Below, in pieces: positions 17,875-27,497 of a stretch of DNA of 57,663 nucleotides. The stretch spans positions 1-57,663 of the forward strand of contig CAOJBY010000025.1 of assembly GCA_948330435.1 (NCBI GenBank), given 5' to 3'. The translations under genes and the position numbers were made by a program. Below the pieces are notes generated by a model. It worked only from the letters and a program-made list of their open reading frames with translations. It was not told the origin of the DNA and searched no databases. This DNA comes from an uncultured Lachnoclostridium sp. Lineage in GTDB: Bacteria > Bacillota > Clostridia > Lachnospirales > Lachnospiraceae. Each line of letters starts with the position of its first letter. The stretch's first letter is position 1.

Positions 17875-19046
17875 GACGGGGTGGAGCTGTGAAAATTGCA
17901 ATTATAAATGCATATGTCCTGAATAATGGTGATGCCGCCCTTTCTTTTGCTTTATATGAACGATTGTGTACAGAGGGGTATGAAGTAGTCATTTCCACAA
18001 CGAATTATAAAAGGGTGTGTGAAATTTATCCCCAGGTGCCTTTTGTAAAGGCACCTTACGAATATAGTGCATTGGAACATTTTTGTATGCGTGTCAGGAA
18101 TAAGTTAAAGCTGTCCATAGATTTTGAGAAACTGTTTATAAAGTGGCATTTAATGCTGGAGAAAAGGCTTCATCATTTAGATGGGGTGATTTCTGTAGGG
18201 GGCGGGTATATAAATTCCTATTACGGAGTTGAAGCAAAGCTTTTTGCAGCGGAGACGCTTCGATGTCTGAATCATTGCCCTTTGTTTATGTATTCACAGT
18301 CAGTAGGGCCGCTGTCTCAGAAAGATAGAAGAGATTTGGAACATTATATTGGCTCGTATGAATTATTTATGGTAAGGGACAGGATTTCCTACGAAAGGTG
18401 TAAAAATTATTCGAATGTTATAATGACCAATGACTCGGCATTTTTGCTGGATCCAATGAATGGAAAGGCAAATAAAAAGATTGTAGCTGTATCTGTACGA
18501 AGCTGGAGTGCTGACGGAAGGAATTCAGATTGGTATTCACAATTAGTGGAAGTTCTTGTCCGCAAATGCATGGAACAGGGATACGAAATAGAATTTATAT
18601 CTACCTGCCAGGGAGAAGGACACTCGGATCATCTGGTGGCACAGGAAATTAAAAAACGGTTTTCCATAGAAGAACAAAAGCAAATCCGAATGGATAAGAA
18701 TACGTATCCATTAAATGTTTTAAGGGAAAAACTAAGGGATTATGAATTTATTATCGGAACCAGGCTTCATATGTGTATTCTGGGAATGCTGTCAGGGACA
18801 CCGGCTTTCAATATTTCCTATGAAGAAAAGGGGAAAGAGTGTTTTCGCTATCTGGAAATGGAGCAGTATAGCATTGACTACAATGAAGAGATCGGATATG
18901 CTGAAATAGCATTTACGAATTTTATGAAAAATCTGGGGAAGATTCAGGAGGAGCTCCCTGCTAAAATCAGAAAGGCCCATCAGGAGGCAGTGGCTTGTTT
19001 TTTATTATGGAAGAAAAAAATGGAGGAACATTGTGAACATAATTGA
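17871..19046 (+). CDS. Polysaccharide pyruvyl transferase family protein
   Basis: A 391-residue protein of the pyruvyltransferase/CsaB-like family, which adds pyruvate ketals to sugars from phosphoenolpyruvate. Visible are AIINAYVLNNGDAALSFAL (residues 9-27), GVISVGGGY, MYSQSVGPLS, VRDRISYERC, and GTRLHMCILGMLSGTP, the last being the family's Arg-His donor site. GTG 17871 overlaps the previous stop by 4 bases but has no clear ribosome binding site; GTG 17889 has GGGGTGG just upstream and may be the true start. Members of this family sometimes have non-pyruvyl functions. Confidence 0.82.
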   Translation: MRRGGAVKIAIINAYVLNNGDAALSFALYERLCTEGYEVVISTTNYKRVCEIYPQVPFVKAPYEYSALEHFCMRVRNKLKLSIDFEKLFIKWHLMLEKRLHHLDGVISVGGGYINSYYGVEAKLFAAETLRCLNHCPLFMYSQSVGPLSQKDRRDLEHYIGSYELFMVRDRISYERCKNYSNVIMTNDSAFLLDPMNGKANKKIVAVSVRSWSADGRNSDWYSQLVEVLVRKCMEQGYEIEFISTCQGEGHSDHLVAQEIKKRFSIEEQKQIRMDKNTYPLNVLREKLRDYEFIIGTRLHMCILGMLSGTPAFNISYEEKGKECFRYLEMEQYSIDYNEEIGYAEIAFTNFMKNLGKIQEELPAKIRKAHQEAVACFLLWKKKMEEHCEHN

Positions 19047-19944
19047 AAAGGTTTATTGGATAGCTAAAGAGAAAATCTTTCCTTTTTTAAAAAACAGGGA
19101 TGTAACCAAAGAGTCGAACTATTTGGACGAGGTTAGTTTGGAAGAGTATGTTGCAAATAGTTTCAAAAATCATATCCCAATTATGATGGGGAAAATGGGA
19201 GGAAGTGAACTGTTCGCCTGGAGAACGGTAGAGTTAGGTGAGACAAAAAAGAGAGAGGTCGCATGTCGGCAGTTGTGTGAGTGGTCGGGCTTTTTTCCTG
19301 ATTCCGAAGAATTACTTACGAGATTTAGTGACATAATGAAAGATGCATTACAGCATACAGATGTTCTGATTCGCTGGTATCAGCCTTTTGAAAGTTATTT
19401 TATTAAAAAATATGCTGACGATTTGAAAGGAGTGTGCAGGAGTCTGGGAGGCTGGGCTGCACAGGAAAAGCCCTGGACAGTTCAGTTAAAGGGAAGAAGA
19501 GTTCTGGTTATTCATCCTTTTACAGACTCCATACAAAAGCAATATCAGAAAAGAGAACTGCTTTTTGACAATCCGGAAATATTGCCTGAATTTGAACTGA
19601 AAGTTTTGCGGGCAGTGCAAACCATAGGGGAAGAGGAGGATGAAAGATTTTCCGACTGGTTTGAGGCTCTTCAATACATGTGCCATGAGGCCATGAAGAT
19701 AGAATTTGATATTGCACTGATTGGTTGTGGTGCATATGGTTTGCCCCTGGCTGCATATCTGAAAAAGAATGGAAGGAGTGCCGTTCATGTGGGCGGAGAA
19801 TTGCAGATACTTTTTGGAATTATGGGAAGCAGATGGGAAAGTAACCCCTATGTAATGAAAATAAAAAATGAGTATTGGACATATCCTTCAGAGAGTGAAA
19901 CGCCAAAAGGATTTAAAAAGGTAGAGGACGGATGTTACTGGTAG
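19033..19944 (+). CDS. Unrecognised protein with weak GT-D-like features
   Basis: A 303-residue soluble protein. I recognise no named family with confidence. The segment MMGKMGGSELFAW (about residues 51-63) resembles the RFGDGE-type loop of GT-D glycosyltransferases (DUF1792). The C-terminal IALIGCGAYGLPLAAYL followed by AVHVGGELQ resembles their closing nucleotide-binding strand. It starts at GTG 19033 behind TGGAGGA and overlaps the previous gene by 14 bases, deep within a glycosyltransferase operon, so a sugar-transfer role is plausible. Conserved-looking Cys/Trp content (SLGGWAAQEKPW) may help to place it. Confidence 0.6.
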   Translation: MNIIEKVYWIAKEKIFPFLKNRDVTKESNYLDEVSLEEYVANSFKNHIPIMMGKMGGSELFAWRTVELGETKKREVACRQLCEWSGFFPDSEELLTRFSDIMKDALQHTDVLIRWYQPFESYFIKKYADDLKGVCRSLGGWAAQEKPWTVQLKGRRVLVIHPFTDSIQKQYQKRELLFDNPEILPEFELKVLRAVQTIGEEEDERFSDWFEALQYMCHEAMKIEFDIALIGCGAYGLPLAAYLKKNGRSAVHVGGELQILFGIMGSRWESNPYVMKIKNEYWTYPSESETPKGFKKVEDGCYW

Positions 19945-19963
19945 GAGATTGGAGAGACATGCC

Positions 19964-21691
19964 ATGCTGAAGAAAATGCAGAACATATTTGACAGGAAAC
20001 AGAAATGGGAAATTCTGAAGCTTATGTTTTTGATTTTAATAGGAGCGTTTTCAGAATTGATAGGAGTGTCCGTGATTGTACCTTTTATTAATGCAATTAT
20101 GGAGCCGGAACAATTGATGAGAGAGCCCTATATACGGAATATTTGCAATTTTTTTGGGATTTCTCAAATTGAACAGTTAATCGTGGGGATTGCGGCCCTG
20201 CTGAGTCTGGTATATATCGTGAAGAACATTTTGGCTTTGATTTTAGCGGATCAGCAGTATAAGTTTTCTTATTATGGAAGACGGAATCTAAAGAATCGCA
20301 TGATGTGCTGCTATATGATGCAGGAGTATGCATTTCACCAGGAAAACAGCAGTGCGGATCTGATGCGTAATATCAATGGCGATACAGATATGTTTTATGA
20401 GACTGTATTAAATATGCTTCAATTGGCCTCCGAATCATGCATTTGTGTTGTGCTTGTGGGATACCTTCTGATAAAGGAACCAGTAATTACAATATGTGTA
20501 GCACTCAGCATGGGAGTTCTGGTATTTATATTTTTGACGAAATTTAAGAAATCTCTTTCCATGCTGGGGCATCAGAGAAGAAAATTTACCTCCGCTATGA
20601 CAAAATGCATGCAGCAGGGATTTGGGGGAATTAAAGAGATTAAAGTATCAAATAAGGAAGAGGTGTTCTGCAGGGATTATGAAAAAAACAATCTGCAATT
20701 TACAGAGGCTATGCGCAAAAACCTTTTGCTGAATGCTATTCCAAAGCCTGTGATGGAAATGATTTGTATCACCAGTCTGATGGCGGTTATTGCAGTGAAG
20801 TTCTGCACTAGCAGTAACACGGGAAATTTTATTGTAACATTAGGAGTTTTTGCAGTAGCCGCATTTAAGCTGCTGCCCTCTGTAAATAAGATTTCGGGAT
20901 ACTTAAGCACGATTATCCACAATGGGATTGTGGTGGATATCATTGCTCAGGAACTGCAGCATATTCGCATCTTGGAACAGAACATTGACAAGGAAGCAGC
21001 AGAGGGACAGGCGGAGGTTGCCTTTGAAAGAGCCATTAGTCTGAATCAGGTAAGCTTTCGATATCCGGATACGGAAGAGGATGTGCTGGAGGATGTGACT
21101 CTGACGATTCCCAAGAATAAATCTGTGGCCTTTATCGGGCCTTCCGGGGCGGGAAAAACAACAATGGTAGATTTGATTCTGGGAGTGATGAAGCCTACAA
21201 AGGGATGCATTCGAATTGACGATGAGGAACTTGGAGATAAGATAAGGCAATGGCACAGACAGATTGGATATATTCCACAAAATATTTATATGTTAGACGA
21301 TACCATACGTAATAATGTGCGGTTTGAATTGTCAAAAGAAGCAGTTTCAGATGATGAGATCTGGCGGGCCCTTGGAGAGGCTCAGCTGAAAGAATTTGTA
21401 GAGGGATTGGAGCATGGTCTGGACACAATTATAGGGGAGGCCGGGACCAGAATCTCAGGAGGGCAACGTCAGAGAATCGGGATTGCAAGAGCACTGTACC
21501 GCCGTCCTGCGGTTCTGGTGCTGGATGAGGCTACATCCGCACTGGATACAGATACAGAGGCGGCTGTTATGGAGTCTATCGAGCATCTGAAAGGGAAGAT
21601 GACGATTCTGATTATTGCCCATCGTCTGTCTACCATTGAAAGCTGCGATATGGTATATGAGATAAAAGATAAGAAAGCTGTAATGCAATAG
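19964..21691 (+). CDS. ABC exporter, PglK-like lipid-linked oligosaccharide flippase
   Basis: A 575-residue half-transporter with about six membrane helices, then an ATPase domain. Walker A is GPSGAGKTT near residue 392, the signature ISGGQRQR near 497, and Walker B VLVLDEATSALD near 515. The N-terminus (KWEILKLMFLILIGAFSEL) matches the PglK/WlaB style more than drug exporters. It would flip an undecaprenyl-linked glycan to the outer face. ATG 19964 was chosen over the in-frame TTG 19949 because GGAGAG at 19951-19956 is correctly spaced. No Wzx-type flippase is present in the window, so this may be the repeat-unit flippase. Confidence 0.85.
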   Translation: MLKKMQNIFDRKQKWEILKLMFLILIGAFSELIGVSVIVPFINAIMEPEQLMREPYIRNICNFFGISQIEQLIVGIAALLSLVYIVKNILALILADQQYKFSYYGRRNLKNRMMCCYMMQEYAFHQENSSADLMRNINGDTDMFYETVLNMLQLASESCICVVLVGYLLIKEPVITICVALSMGVLVFIFLTKFKKSLSMLGHQRRKFTSAMTKCMQQGFGGIKEIKVSNKEEVFCRDYEKNNLQFTEAMRKNLLLNAIPKPVMEMICITSLMAVIAVKFCTSSNTGNFIVTLGVFAVAAFKLLPSVNKISGYLSTIIHNGIVVDIIAQELQHIRILEQNIDKEAAEGQAEVAFERAISLNQVSFRYPDTEEDVLEDVTLTIPKNKSVAFIGPSGAGKTTMVDLILGVMKPTKGCIRIDDEELGDKIRQWHRQIGYIPQNIYMLDDTIRNNVRFELSKEAVSDDEIWRALGEAQLKEFVEGLEHGLDTIIGEAGTRISGGQRQRIGIARALYRRPAVLVLDEATSALDTDTEAAVMESIEHLKGKMTILIIAHRLSTIESCDMVYEIKDKKAVMQ

Positions 21692-21703
21692 AAGTAAGAG
21701 GAA

Positions 21704-22756
21704 ATGATGCATATTAGAGAATTTTATTATAAAGGAAAAGCCAAAATTCGATCTATGGTTTATAATCGAAATTACCGTAAGAAATGGTATCCTTTTTTGT
21801 ATGGATCCTACTGGCATATGAGGCTGCAACACAAATTGCCGGAAAAAAGATACCAGAACTATTTTGCAGCCAGGCCTAATCCAGGGGCAGGAATTGGACA
21901 TCAACTGGCAAACTGGATTGCAGGCTATTGGTTTGCAAAACAGTTTGGCCTTTTATTTGCCCACATTTGCTTTTCGGATTCCAGGATTCCTTACACAAAA
22001 TCTTCCTGGGAAGACTTCCTTGGCTTTGGACGGGGAGAGGTTCGGATGGAGGAATTGATAAAAGAGAAAAACTACCGGATTGTTCGCATTCCTATGTTTG
22101 GAGAAAGCAAAGAGCAGGATATGGGGATGATTCGCAGTATTATTCGCTCCTACACCAATCAGAGGGTGGTTTTTCTGGCAGAGCAGGACCAGTTCTACAG
22201 TGATCAGTATGGTGTTATGGAGGTAATACAAAAAAAGTTTCAGAATGCATCTGTGGAACGGGAAAAATTGTTATATGAAGAGGAAGATGGAATTCATATA
22301 GCAGTCCATATCCGAAGAGGAGATGTGACAGAGAATTCTTCAAATCCCAATATCCAAATGCGATGGTTAGATACGGGCTACTATGCCAGGGTACTGAAGT
22401 TGCTTTTGAAAAAGCTAGAAGGGAGAAAATTTCAAATATATATCTTTTCCCAGGGGACCAGAGAGGAGTTTCAGAAAGATTTTCCCTTCCCAAATGTACA
22501 CTATTGTCTGGATATGACGGCACAGAATACTTTTTGGCATTTGACACAGGCAGATATATTGATTATCAGTAAGAGTTCTTTCTCCTACAAACCGGCACTA
22601 CTATCGTCAGGGATTATTATAGCACCAAAGAATTTTTGGCATGGTTACCCAAAGCTGGAACGCTGGATCGTTGTGGATGAAGAGCATATTCAGGAGGAAG
22701 TATTTTCCTCTGTGCTGATGTTGTTGGAAAATATAGGAGATTCAAAAGAAGCATGA
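21704..22756 (+). CDS. GT11-like (fucosyltransferase-type) glycosyltransferase
   Basis: A 350-residue GT-B-type protein related to alpha-1,2 and alpha-1,6 fucosyltransferases. PGAGIGHQLANW (about residues 58-69) stands where GT11 has GGLGNQL, and AVHIRRGDVT (about 202) is the GDP-fucose-binding HxRRGD motif. SKSSFSYKPALLSSG near the C-terminus replaces the usual N-S-T-F/Y-S-W element. It overlaps the true GT11 gene downstream by 4 bases. It is a diverged relative and its donor may not be GDP-fucose; no GDP-fucose synthesis genes are in the window. Confidence 0.7.
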   Translation: MMHIREFYYKGKAKIRSMVYNRNYRKKWYPFLYGSYWHMRLQHKLPEKRYQNYFAARPNPGAGIGHQLANWIAGYWFAKQFGLLFAHICFSDSRIPYTKSSWEDFLGFGRGEVRMEELIKEKNYRIVRIPMFGESKEQDMGMIRSIIRSYTNQRVVFLAEQDQFYSDQYGVMEVIQKKFQNASVEREKLLYEEEDGIHIAVHIRRGDVTENSSNPNIQMRWLDTGYYARVLKLLLKKLEGRKFQIYIFSQGTREEFQKDFPFPNVHYCLDMTAQNTFWHLTQADILIISKSSFSYKPALLSSGIIIAPKNFWHGYPKLERWIVVDEEHIQEEVFSSVLMLLENIGDSKEA

Positions 22757-23613
22757 AGATTATTGTTGATTTGGCAGGAGGATTTGGAAACCAACTCTTT
22801 TGTTATTGTTTTGGATATGCCCTGTCAAAGGAAAAGAACGGGGAATTTATAATTGATACCAGTATGCAGGATAACGGGATTGCCCGGGAATTAGAACTTT
22901 TAAATCTTGGTGTAATTTATGATAAACGAATATCCTATCGGTATGACAGGAACATAATAAGCAGAGCGGTAATTAATAAAGTAATAAAAAGAAACGCAAT
23001 CGGATGGAGGACAAAGTTTTACAGAGAAAGGGCTGCAACCAGATATGAGCCAGAGGTTTTTGGTGTTGACAAGGACACATATTTTAAGGGAAACTGGCAG
23101 ACAGAAAAGTATTTTGTGAAATATCGGGAAGAACTTCTGCCTTTACTGACTCCTGTGAAGGAGAGGACCAAAAGTGTGAAAAACATATTAAATCAGGTCA
23201 CAAGGGAAAAAAGTGTGGCGGTTCATATCCGAAGAGGAGATTATCTTCAGATTAATGGTGCCCTGCCAATGGATTATTATGAGAGGGCATTTAAGTTGAT
23301 ATGTGATAAAATGGGAGAAGATTTATCATTTTACATCTTTTCTGATGATTTGGATTATTGCAGAGATTATTTTAAACGGCATGAAAATACTTTGAATATT
23401 ACCTATGTTCAGTATGAATCCGATAATACCACATTGGATGATTTGCTTATTATGAGTAAATGTAAATCCATGATTATTGCCAACAGCACATATAGTTGGT
23501 GGGCCGCATGGCTGAATCAGTATCCAAATAAGTTTGTGATTTGTCCGGAATGGGGAATGTGGTCAGGGGATTTTTATCCCAAGGAGTGGGAGAAGCTTCC
23601 TATCAAACGTTGA
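22753..23613 (+). CDS. GT11 alpha-1,2-fucosyltransferase family protein
   Basis: A 286-residue enzyme with all three GT11 motifs: GGFGNQL at residues 9-15, VHIRRGDY near 157, and ANSTYSWWAAWL near 247. Family members transfer fucose from GDP-fucose in alpha-1,2 linkage; some bacterial members use galactose-type donors. The length is normal. The ATGA overlap with the previous gene couples their translation. Since gmd and fcl are absent here, donor supply must come from elsewhere in the genome or the donor differs. Confidence 0.9.
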   Translation: MKIIVDLAGGFGNQLFCYCFGYALSKEKNGEFIIDTSMQDNGIARELELLNLGVIYDKRISYRYDRNIISRAVINKVIKRNAIGWRTKFYRERAATRYEPEVFGVDKDTYFKGNWQTEKYFVKYREELLPLLTPVKERTKSVKNILNQVTREKSVAVHIRRGDYLQINGALPMDYYERAFKLICDKMGEDLSFYIFSDDLDYCRDYFKRHENTLNITYVQYESDNTTLDDLLIMSKCKSMIIANSTYSWWAAWLNQYPNKFVICPEWGMWSGDFYPKEWEKLPIKR

Positions 23614-23630
23614 ATGAAATGGGTGTTATT

Positions 23631-24713
23631 ATGAAAAAACAGACAGAAGATGGAAAAGTAGTACGCCTTGCTTATGTGGATGTGGCTAAGGCTCTGGGAA
23701 TCATTGCAGTAATGTTTGCACATGGGTGTGGATTTCCGGGGAATATGGGATATTTCTTTACAGCAAGCTTTATGCAGATGTTTTTCTTTCTCTCCGGGTA
23801 TACGTATAAAAGTGGGCGCACTGTAACAGAAAATATGAAGCACAGGTTTAAAGCAGTTGGAATTCCATATTTTATTTATAATGTAATATTATTATTTTTA
23901 TCCATTGGAGCTTATCGGGTGTTACACAAAGAGGTGGCGGGAAATTTTTGGCTCATAGCGGTGAGCGGAATTTTCTATTCCAGCAGTCATTTGTATTATC
24001 CGGATTCGGTTGTACCCAATATTTCTTTTTTTAATATTCAAAATGCGGCCCTTTGGTATTTAACTTGTTTTTTGGTGGCAAGTACCATTTTTTACTTCAT
24101 AATAGACAAAATAACAAATAAGAAGAGATATCTGCTAAGTATCGTAATATTGACTTTTATAACAATTGGATTGAAGAGCATACCAATCAGACTTCCATGG
24201 AGTATAGATACGGCATTTGCGGGAACTGTGTTTATGCTTCTGGGGTGTTCGGCAAGGAAAGGGGAACTGCTTAAGAAATTAGAAAAATGGTATTATGTGG
24301 GTGGTATCATTATTTTATACTTTTTATGCTGCTCAGTAAATCCGGGGATTGGAATGTCTCTTAGAAAATATGGTCCCTATGGAATATGGAGTGTTCTGCT
24401 TTTTATAGTAATCGGATATCTTGGAAGCCTGCTTTATATGTTTGGAGCAAAATTGCTGTGCAGACTTCCAGGGATTTCCTTGGGACTATCCTATATAGGA
24501 AAGAAAACCCTTGTGCTTCTGGGATTTCATAACTTTATTTTTCTGGTGTGGGATAAATTTGCAGAGCGTTTGGGGCTTTTTCAGAATGCGTATTGGTTAT
24601 ACGGCATTGCTCAAGTTGTGGTAACACTTGCAGTATGTCTGTGCTTATCGTGCACCCTTTCCCATAAGAACAACCCACACAGTCATAAGCAAAATGCGGA
24701 TATCAGCAGATAA
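23631..24713 (+). CDS. Membrane-bound acyltransferase family 3 protein
   Basis: A 360-residue polytopic protein. RLAYVDVAKALGIIAVMFAHG at the N-terminus gives the helix-1 His expected to be catalytic, followed by FFFLSGYTYK and further hydrophobic helices. It would O-acylate an exported glycan. ATG 23631 was chosen because the family alignment begins there; upstream ATGs lie inside the previous gene. The last 23 codons (LSHKNNPHSHK and onward) overlap the 3' end of the convergent sugar-phosphate transferase gene by 69 bases and look non-native, as if a rearrangement replaced the original tail. Confidence 0.83.
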   Translation: MKKQTEDGKVVRLAYVDVAKALGIIAVMFAHGCGFPGNMGYFFTASFMQMFFFLSGYTYKSGRTVTENMKHRFKAVGIPYFIYNVILLFLSIGAYRVLHKEVAGNFWLIAVSGIFYSSSHLYYPDSVVPNISFFNIQNAALWYLTCFLVASTIFYFIIDKITNKKRYLLSIVILTFITIGLKSIPIRLPWSIDTAFAGTVFMLLGCSARKGELLKKLEKWYYVGGIIILYFLCCSVNPGIGMSLRKYGPYGIWSVLLFIVIGYLGSLLYMFGAKLLCRLPGISLGLSYIGKKTLVLLGFHNFIFLVWDKFAERLGLFQNAYWLYGIAQVVVTLAVCLCLSCTLSHKNNPHSHKQNADISR

Positions 24714-26066
24714 GGACCAATTATCAATATATTCCAAATCCAATTTCAGAATTTCCTGAAAATCAGTAATCTCATTTCGACCGCTGACCTGCCATAACCC
24801 GGTAAGACCAGGCTTGATGCTGAGCCTTCGCCTGAAATATAATTCATATTGGCGAAACTCATCTACAGTAGGTGGGCGGGTTCCGACCAAACTCATTTGT
24901 CCCAATAGAATGTTGAAAAATTGGGGAAGCTCGTCCAAACTGGTTTTCCGTAAAAATGCACCCACTCTGGTGATTCGGGGGTCATGTTCCATTTTAAACA
25001 GGGGCCCTGTCATTTCATTATCTTCCATTAATTCTTTTTTTCTCTGTTCTGCATCTGAATACATGGAACGAAACTTATAGATCTTAAAACTGCGTCCGTT
25101 TTTTCCTACACGAAGCTGTGAGAAAAATATGGGGCCAGGAGAATCTAATTTGATTGCACAGGCGATAAAAGGACTAATAAGGAGAGTCAAGATACAACCA
25201 ACCAGAGACCCTGCTATATCAATCCCCCGCTTGATAAAAAGGCGGCGGTAATCGAAAGAGTTGGCCTCATAGGACAGAACGGTAAATCCGGCAAAAATCT
25301 CTGTGGTCTTGTGGGCTACTACATTATCGAAATAATCAATATTTACATGTACCGTGATCCCCATACTTTCAAATTGCTGAATTAATTTTTCCAGTTCTTG
25401 TTTCGAATAGTCGGGCAGATGCAGAAAAACCTCGTCAACAACTATGGTTGTAAAGACCTCGTAAAGATTGGAGAGTGAGGCAATTATGGGCACATTTTGA
25501 ACAGAGGAACCGGTTAGTTCCTGATCCAGTATAACAAGCCCTGAGATTTCAAAACTCCATTCCCGGGCGGTGAGAAGCTTCTCCAGAATCTTTTCGCCAT
25601 AAGCATTTGTTGTGATAACGATTAACTTATTGCTGCTGCTGCTATTACGGTAGACTCGAATAAAGTATTGCTTGATAAGCAGATGGCAGATATAAGTCAA
25701 CAGGGTATTGTAGATAAAGAAATAGAAAAAGATAAGCCGGGAAAAGTCCTCGGCGAATTTGGCAATAAACAGAAACAGACTTAAGAATAGAATTAGAACC
25801 CCATTATACTTTAATGTGGCGACAAATTCTACAAAATACCCTCGCTGAAAAAAGGCTGTATTCCAATCAAACAGATAGGAGGACAGCAGATGAAAGAAAA
25901 GGATGCATATAATGGTAGAAATATAAGTCTCAGAATAAAGGCGGTAACTGGCGGAAACACCCCTTGTAAGGACGGCCAACACAAAGGAGATGGTGATACA
26001 CAGGCATTCAACGCCTAAAATGGTATAATTTTGTATGATACGCTGTTTTTGATTCAAGTTAGACAT
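24645..26066 (-). CDS. Polyprenyl-phosphate sugar-phosphate transferase (initiating enzyme)
   Basis: A 473-residue PHPT-family enzyme that moves a hexose-1-phosphate (galactose or glucose in the best-known members) from UDP-sugar to undecaprenyl phosphate, starting repeat-unit synthesis. It has four N-terminal helices, a CoA-binding-like middle domain, and from about residue 278 the catalytic domain: KRGIDIAGS, KFRSMYSDA, DPRITRVGAFLRKTSLDELP, SLVGTRPPT, KPGLTGLWQVSGR. It is full length. The ATG at 26066 has AGGGGG six bases upstream and follows the adjacent minus-strand gene after 20 bases. It is the only such initiator in the window. Confidence 0.93.
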   Translation of the reverse strand: MSNLNQKQRIIQNYTILGVECLCITISFVLAVLTRGVSASYRLYSETYISTIICILFFHLLSSYLFDWNTAFFQRGYFVEFVATLKYNGVLILFLSLFLFIAKFAEDFSRLIFFYFFIYNTLLTYICHLLIKQYFIRVYRNSSSSNKLIVITTNAYGEKILEKLLTAREWSFEISGLVILDQELTGSSVQNVPIIASLSNLYEVFTTIVVDEVFLHLPDYSKQELEKLIQQFESMGITVHVNIDYFDNVVAHKTTEIFAGFTVLSYEANSFDYRRLFIKRGIDIAGSLVGCILTLLISPFIACAIKLDSPGPIFFSQLRVGKNGRSFKIYKFRSMYSDAEQRKKELMEDNEMTGPLFKMEHDPRITRVGAFLRKTSLDELPQFFNILLGQMSLVGTRPPTVDEFRQYELYFRRRLSIKPGLTGLWQVSGRNEITDFQEILKLDLEYIDNWSLSADIRILLMTVWVVLMGKGAR

Positions 26067-26086
26067 ATTTGCCCCCTGATTTCAAG

Positions 26087-27433
26087 TTATTCTTTCGGTT
26101 TCTCTTCGGGAAATGCCACAATGGAATTGATACCAAAGTAGTTGCTTGTATTTCCATTCAGCCAGTGAGCAGTGTAACCCTGCAAATCCTCCAAACCATA
26201 AAGGCCATTGAACTTTGTCTTAGGCTCGATGCGATAAGTTACGATATCCATGATACCGGCATCCCGCTGTTCTATGATAGAGGCAATTCTTCTGTTATAG
26301 ACACGGTAGGTATAGCCAATGTCCATAAGGGCATAGGTATACTGAATAGAGAATACGGCAAGAAGACAACAGGTAATGGCAGATGCCCATTTTAGCGTAT
26401 CCTGATTTAGAAGCATAGAAACACAGTAGAGAAAGCCGATGGTCAGAAAAAGTACGGTACCCAGGGCAGCCCGTTCAGGGTACTCTGTGACGATCAGCAT
26501 TACATAGTTATTTGCCAGAGCAGTGATACCGAATAAGCCGGCAATCCATTTTTTATAGACATCTATCTTCTGATAGCACAGAAGCACCAAAAGGAAGATG
26601 TATGCCAGGAGGAAAGGAAGCATGTAATCATAAATCATTTGATTACAAACACTAAGACGACCTCCATAGGTGAGCAGAAATCCAATATCTTCGGTGCCCC
26701 GTTCCAGTCGAATATAGTTACCAGGAGCAATGACCATAAGAATAAAACCAATTATCTGTGTTCCAAGACTGATAAACATCCACAGAGGAATTTTATGTTC
26801 CTGTTTTTTGATAAGGAATAACAGTATAATAACAAAAAATATGCCGGCCCCGGAAGTGTTTTCGTTGCCCCATCCGGCCAGAAGGCCAAGAACGGGCATG
26901 AACCAGATGAGAACCTTGCTTCCCGGCAGTTTTCCTGTCATGGCATATTGATAGTATGGCCAGATGAAAGTAAAAATAAAGGCAGATGGCCATAAATAGT
27001 TACAGGCCCCAATCAGCCACAGAAAATCCTGTCCAAAGGCGGGAACAACAAACCAGAGACACAGATGTACAGCCAGATAAATCAAACAGTGGCCTTTCTT
27101 CGTGTGAATGGCAGCATAACGATATACTATATAGGCCAGCCAACAGTAAACCACCGTGTTAAAAACATTGAAAACGGGTTTTCCGATAAGGAGAAATACA
27201 GTGGCGATAAAATGAGTGATTACCCGTCCGCCCCATGAAAAATAATGGGCATAAATGGATAAAAATGCCTCGGAAAGGTTGGTAATGGTGTTGCGATCAT
27301 ACCAGCTAAAGGTATAAGAATAGTCATCGGCCAGCATAGGAGTGAGAAAATTAAATATAAGCATGATACATCCGGAACTAAATAAAATAAAATAGAAAAT
27401 CCATTGTTTACCTTTGAACATGGTCTTTATCAT
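26087..27433 (-). CDS. Multi-membrane protein, DUF6056/GT-C-like
   Basis: A 448-residue protein with about eleven helices. After helix 1, an acidic pair lies in LADDYSYTFSW (about residues 33-43), then an aromatic FSWGGRVITHF. This is the pattern of the DUF6056-type family and of GT-C glycosyltransferases with an extracytoplasmic acidic catalytic loop. The start is ATG 27433 with CAGGAG upstream; an in-frame TTG lies two codons earlier. It leads a two-gene minus-strand operon with the initiating sugar-phosphate transferase. A role in adding a sugar from a lipid-linked donor is inferred. Confidence 0.65.
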   Translation of the reverse strand: MIKTMFKGKQWIFYFILFSSGCIMLIFNFLTPMLADDYSYTFSWYDRNTITNLSEAFLSIYAHYFSWGGRVITHFIATVFLLIGKPVFNVFNTVVYCWLAYIVYRYAAIHTKKGHCLIYLAVHLCLWFVVPAFGQDFLWLIGACNYLWPSAFIFTFIWPYYQYAMTGKLPGSKVLIWFMPVLGLLAGWGNENTSGAGIFFVIILLFLIKKQEHKIPLWMFISLGTQIIGFILMVIAPGNYIRLERGTEDIGFLLTYGGRLSVCNQMIYDYMLPFLLAYIFLLVLLCYQKIDVYKKWIAGLFGITALANNYVMLIVTEYPERAALGTVLFLTIGFLYCVSMLLNQDTLKWASAITCCLLAVFSIQYTYALMDIGYTYRVYNRRIASIIEQRDAGIMDIVTYRIEPKTKFNGLYGLEDLQGYTAHWLNGNTSNYFGINSIVAFPEEKPKE

Positions 27434-27467
27434 AATCAAACACTCCTGAAATGCTATAATTTGATTT

Positions 27468-27497
27468 ATTGTAACATTCTGGTGCTTTCTTTGTCAA
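27468..27497 (-). promoter_or_regulatory. Promoter of the minus-strand operon 27433-24645
   Basis: On the minus strand, a consensus TTGACA (27497-27492), an 18-base spacer and TACAAT (27473-27468), 35 bases before the ATG. Confidence 0.65.
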
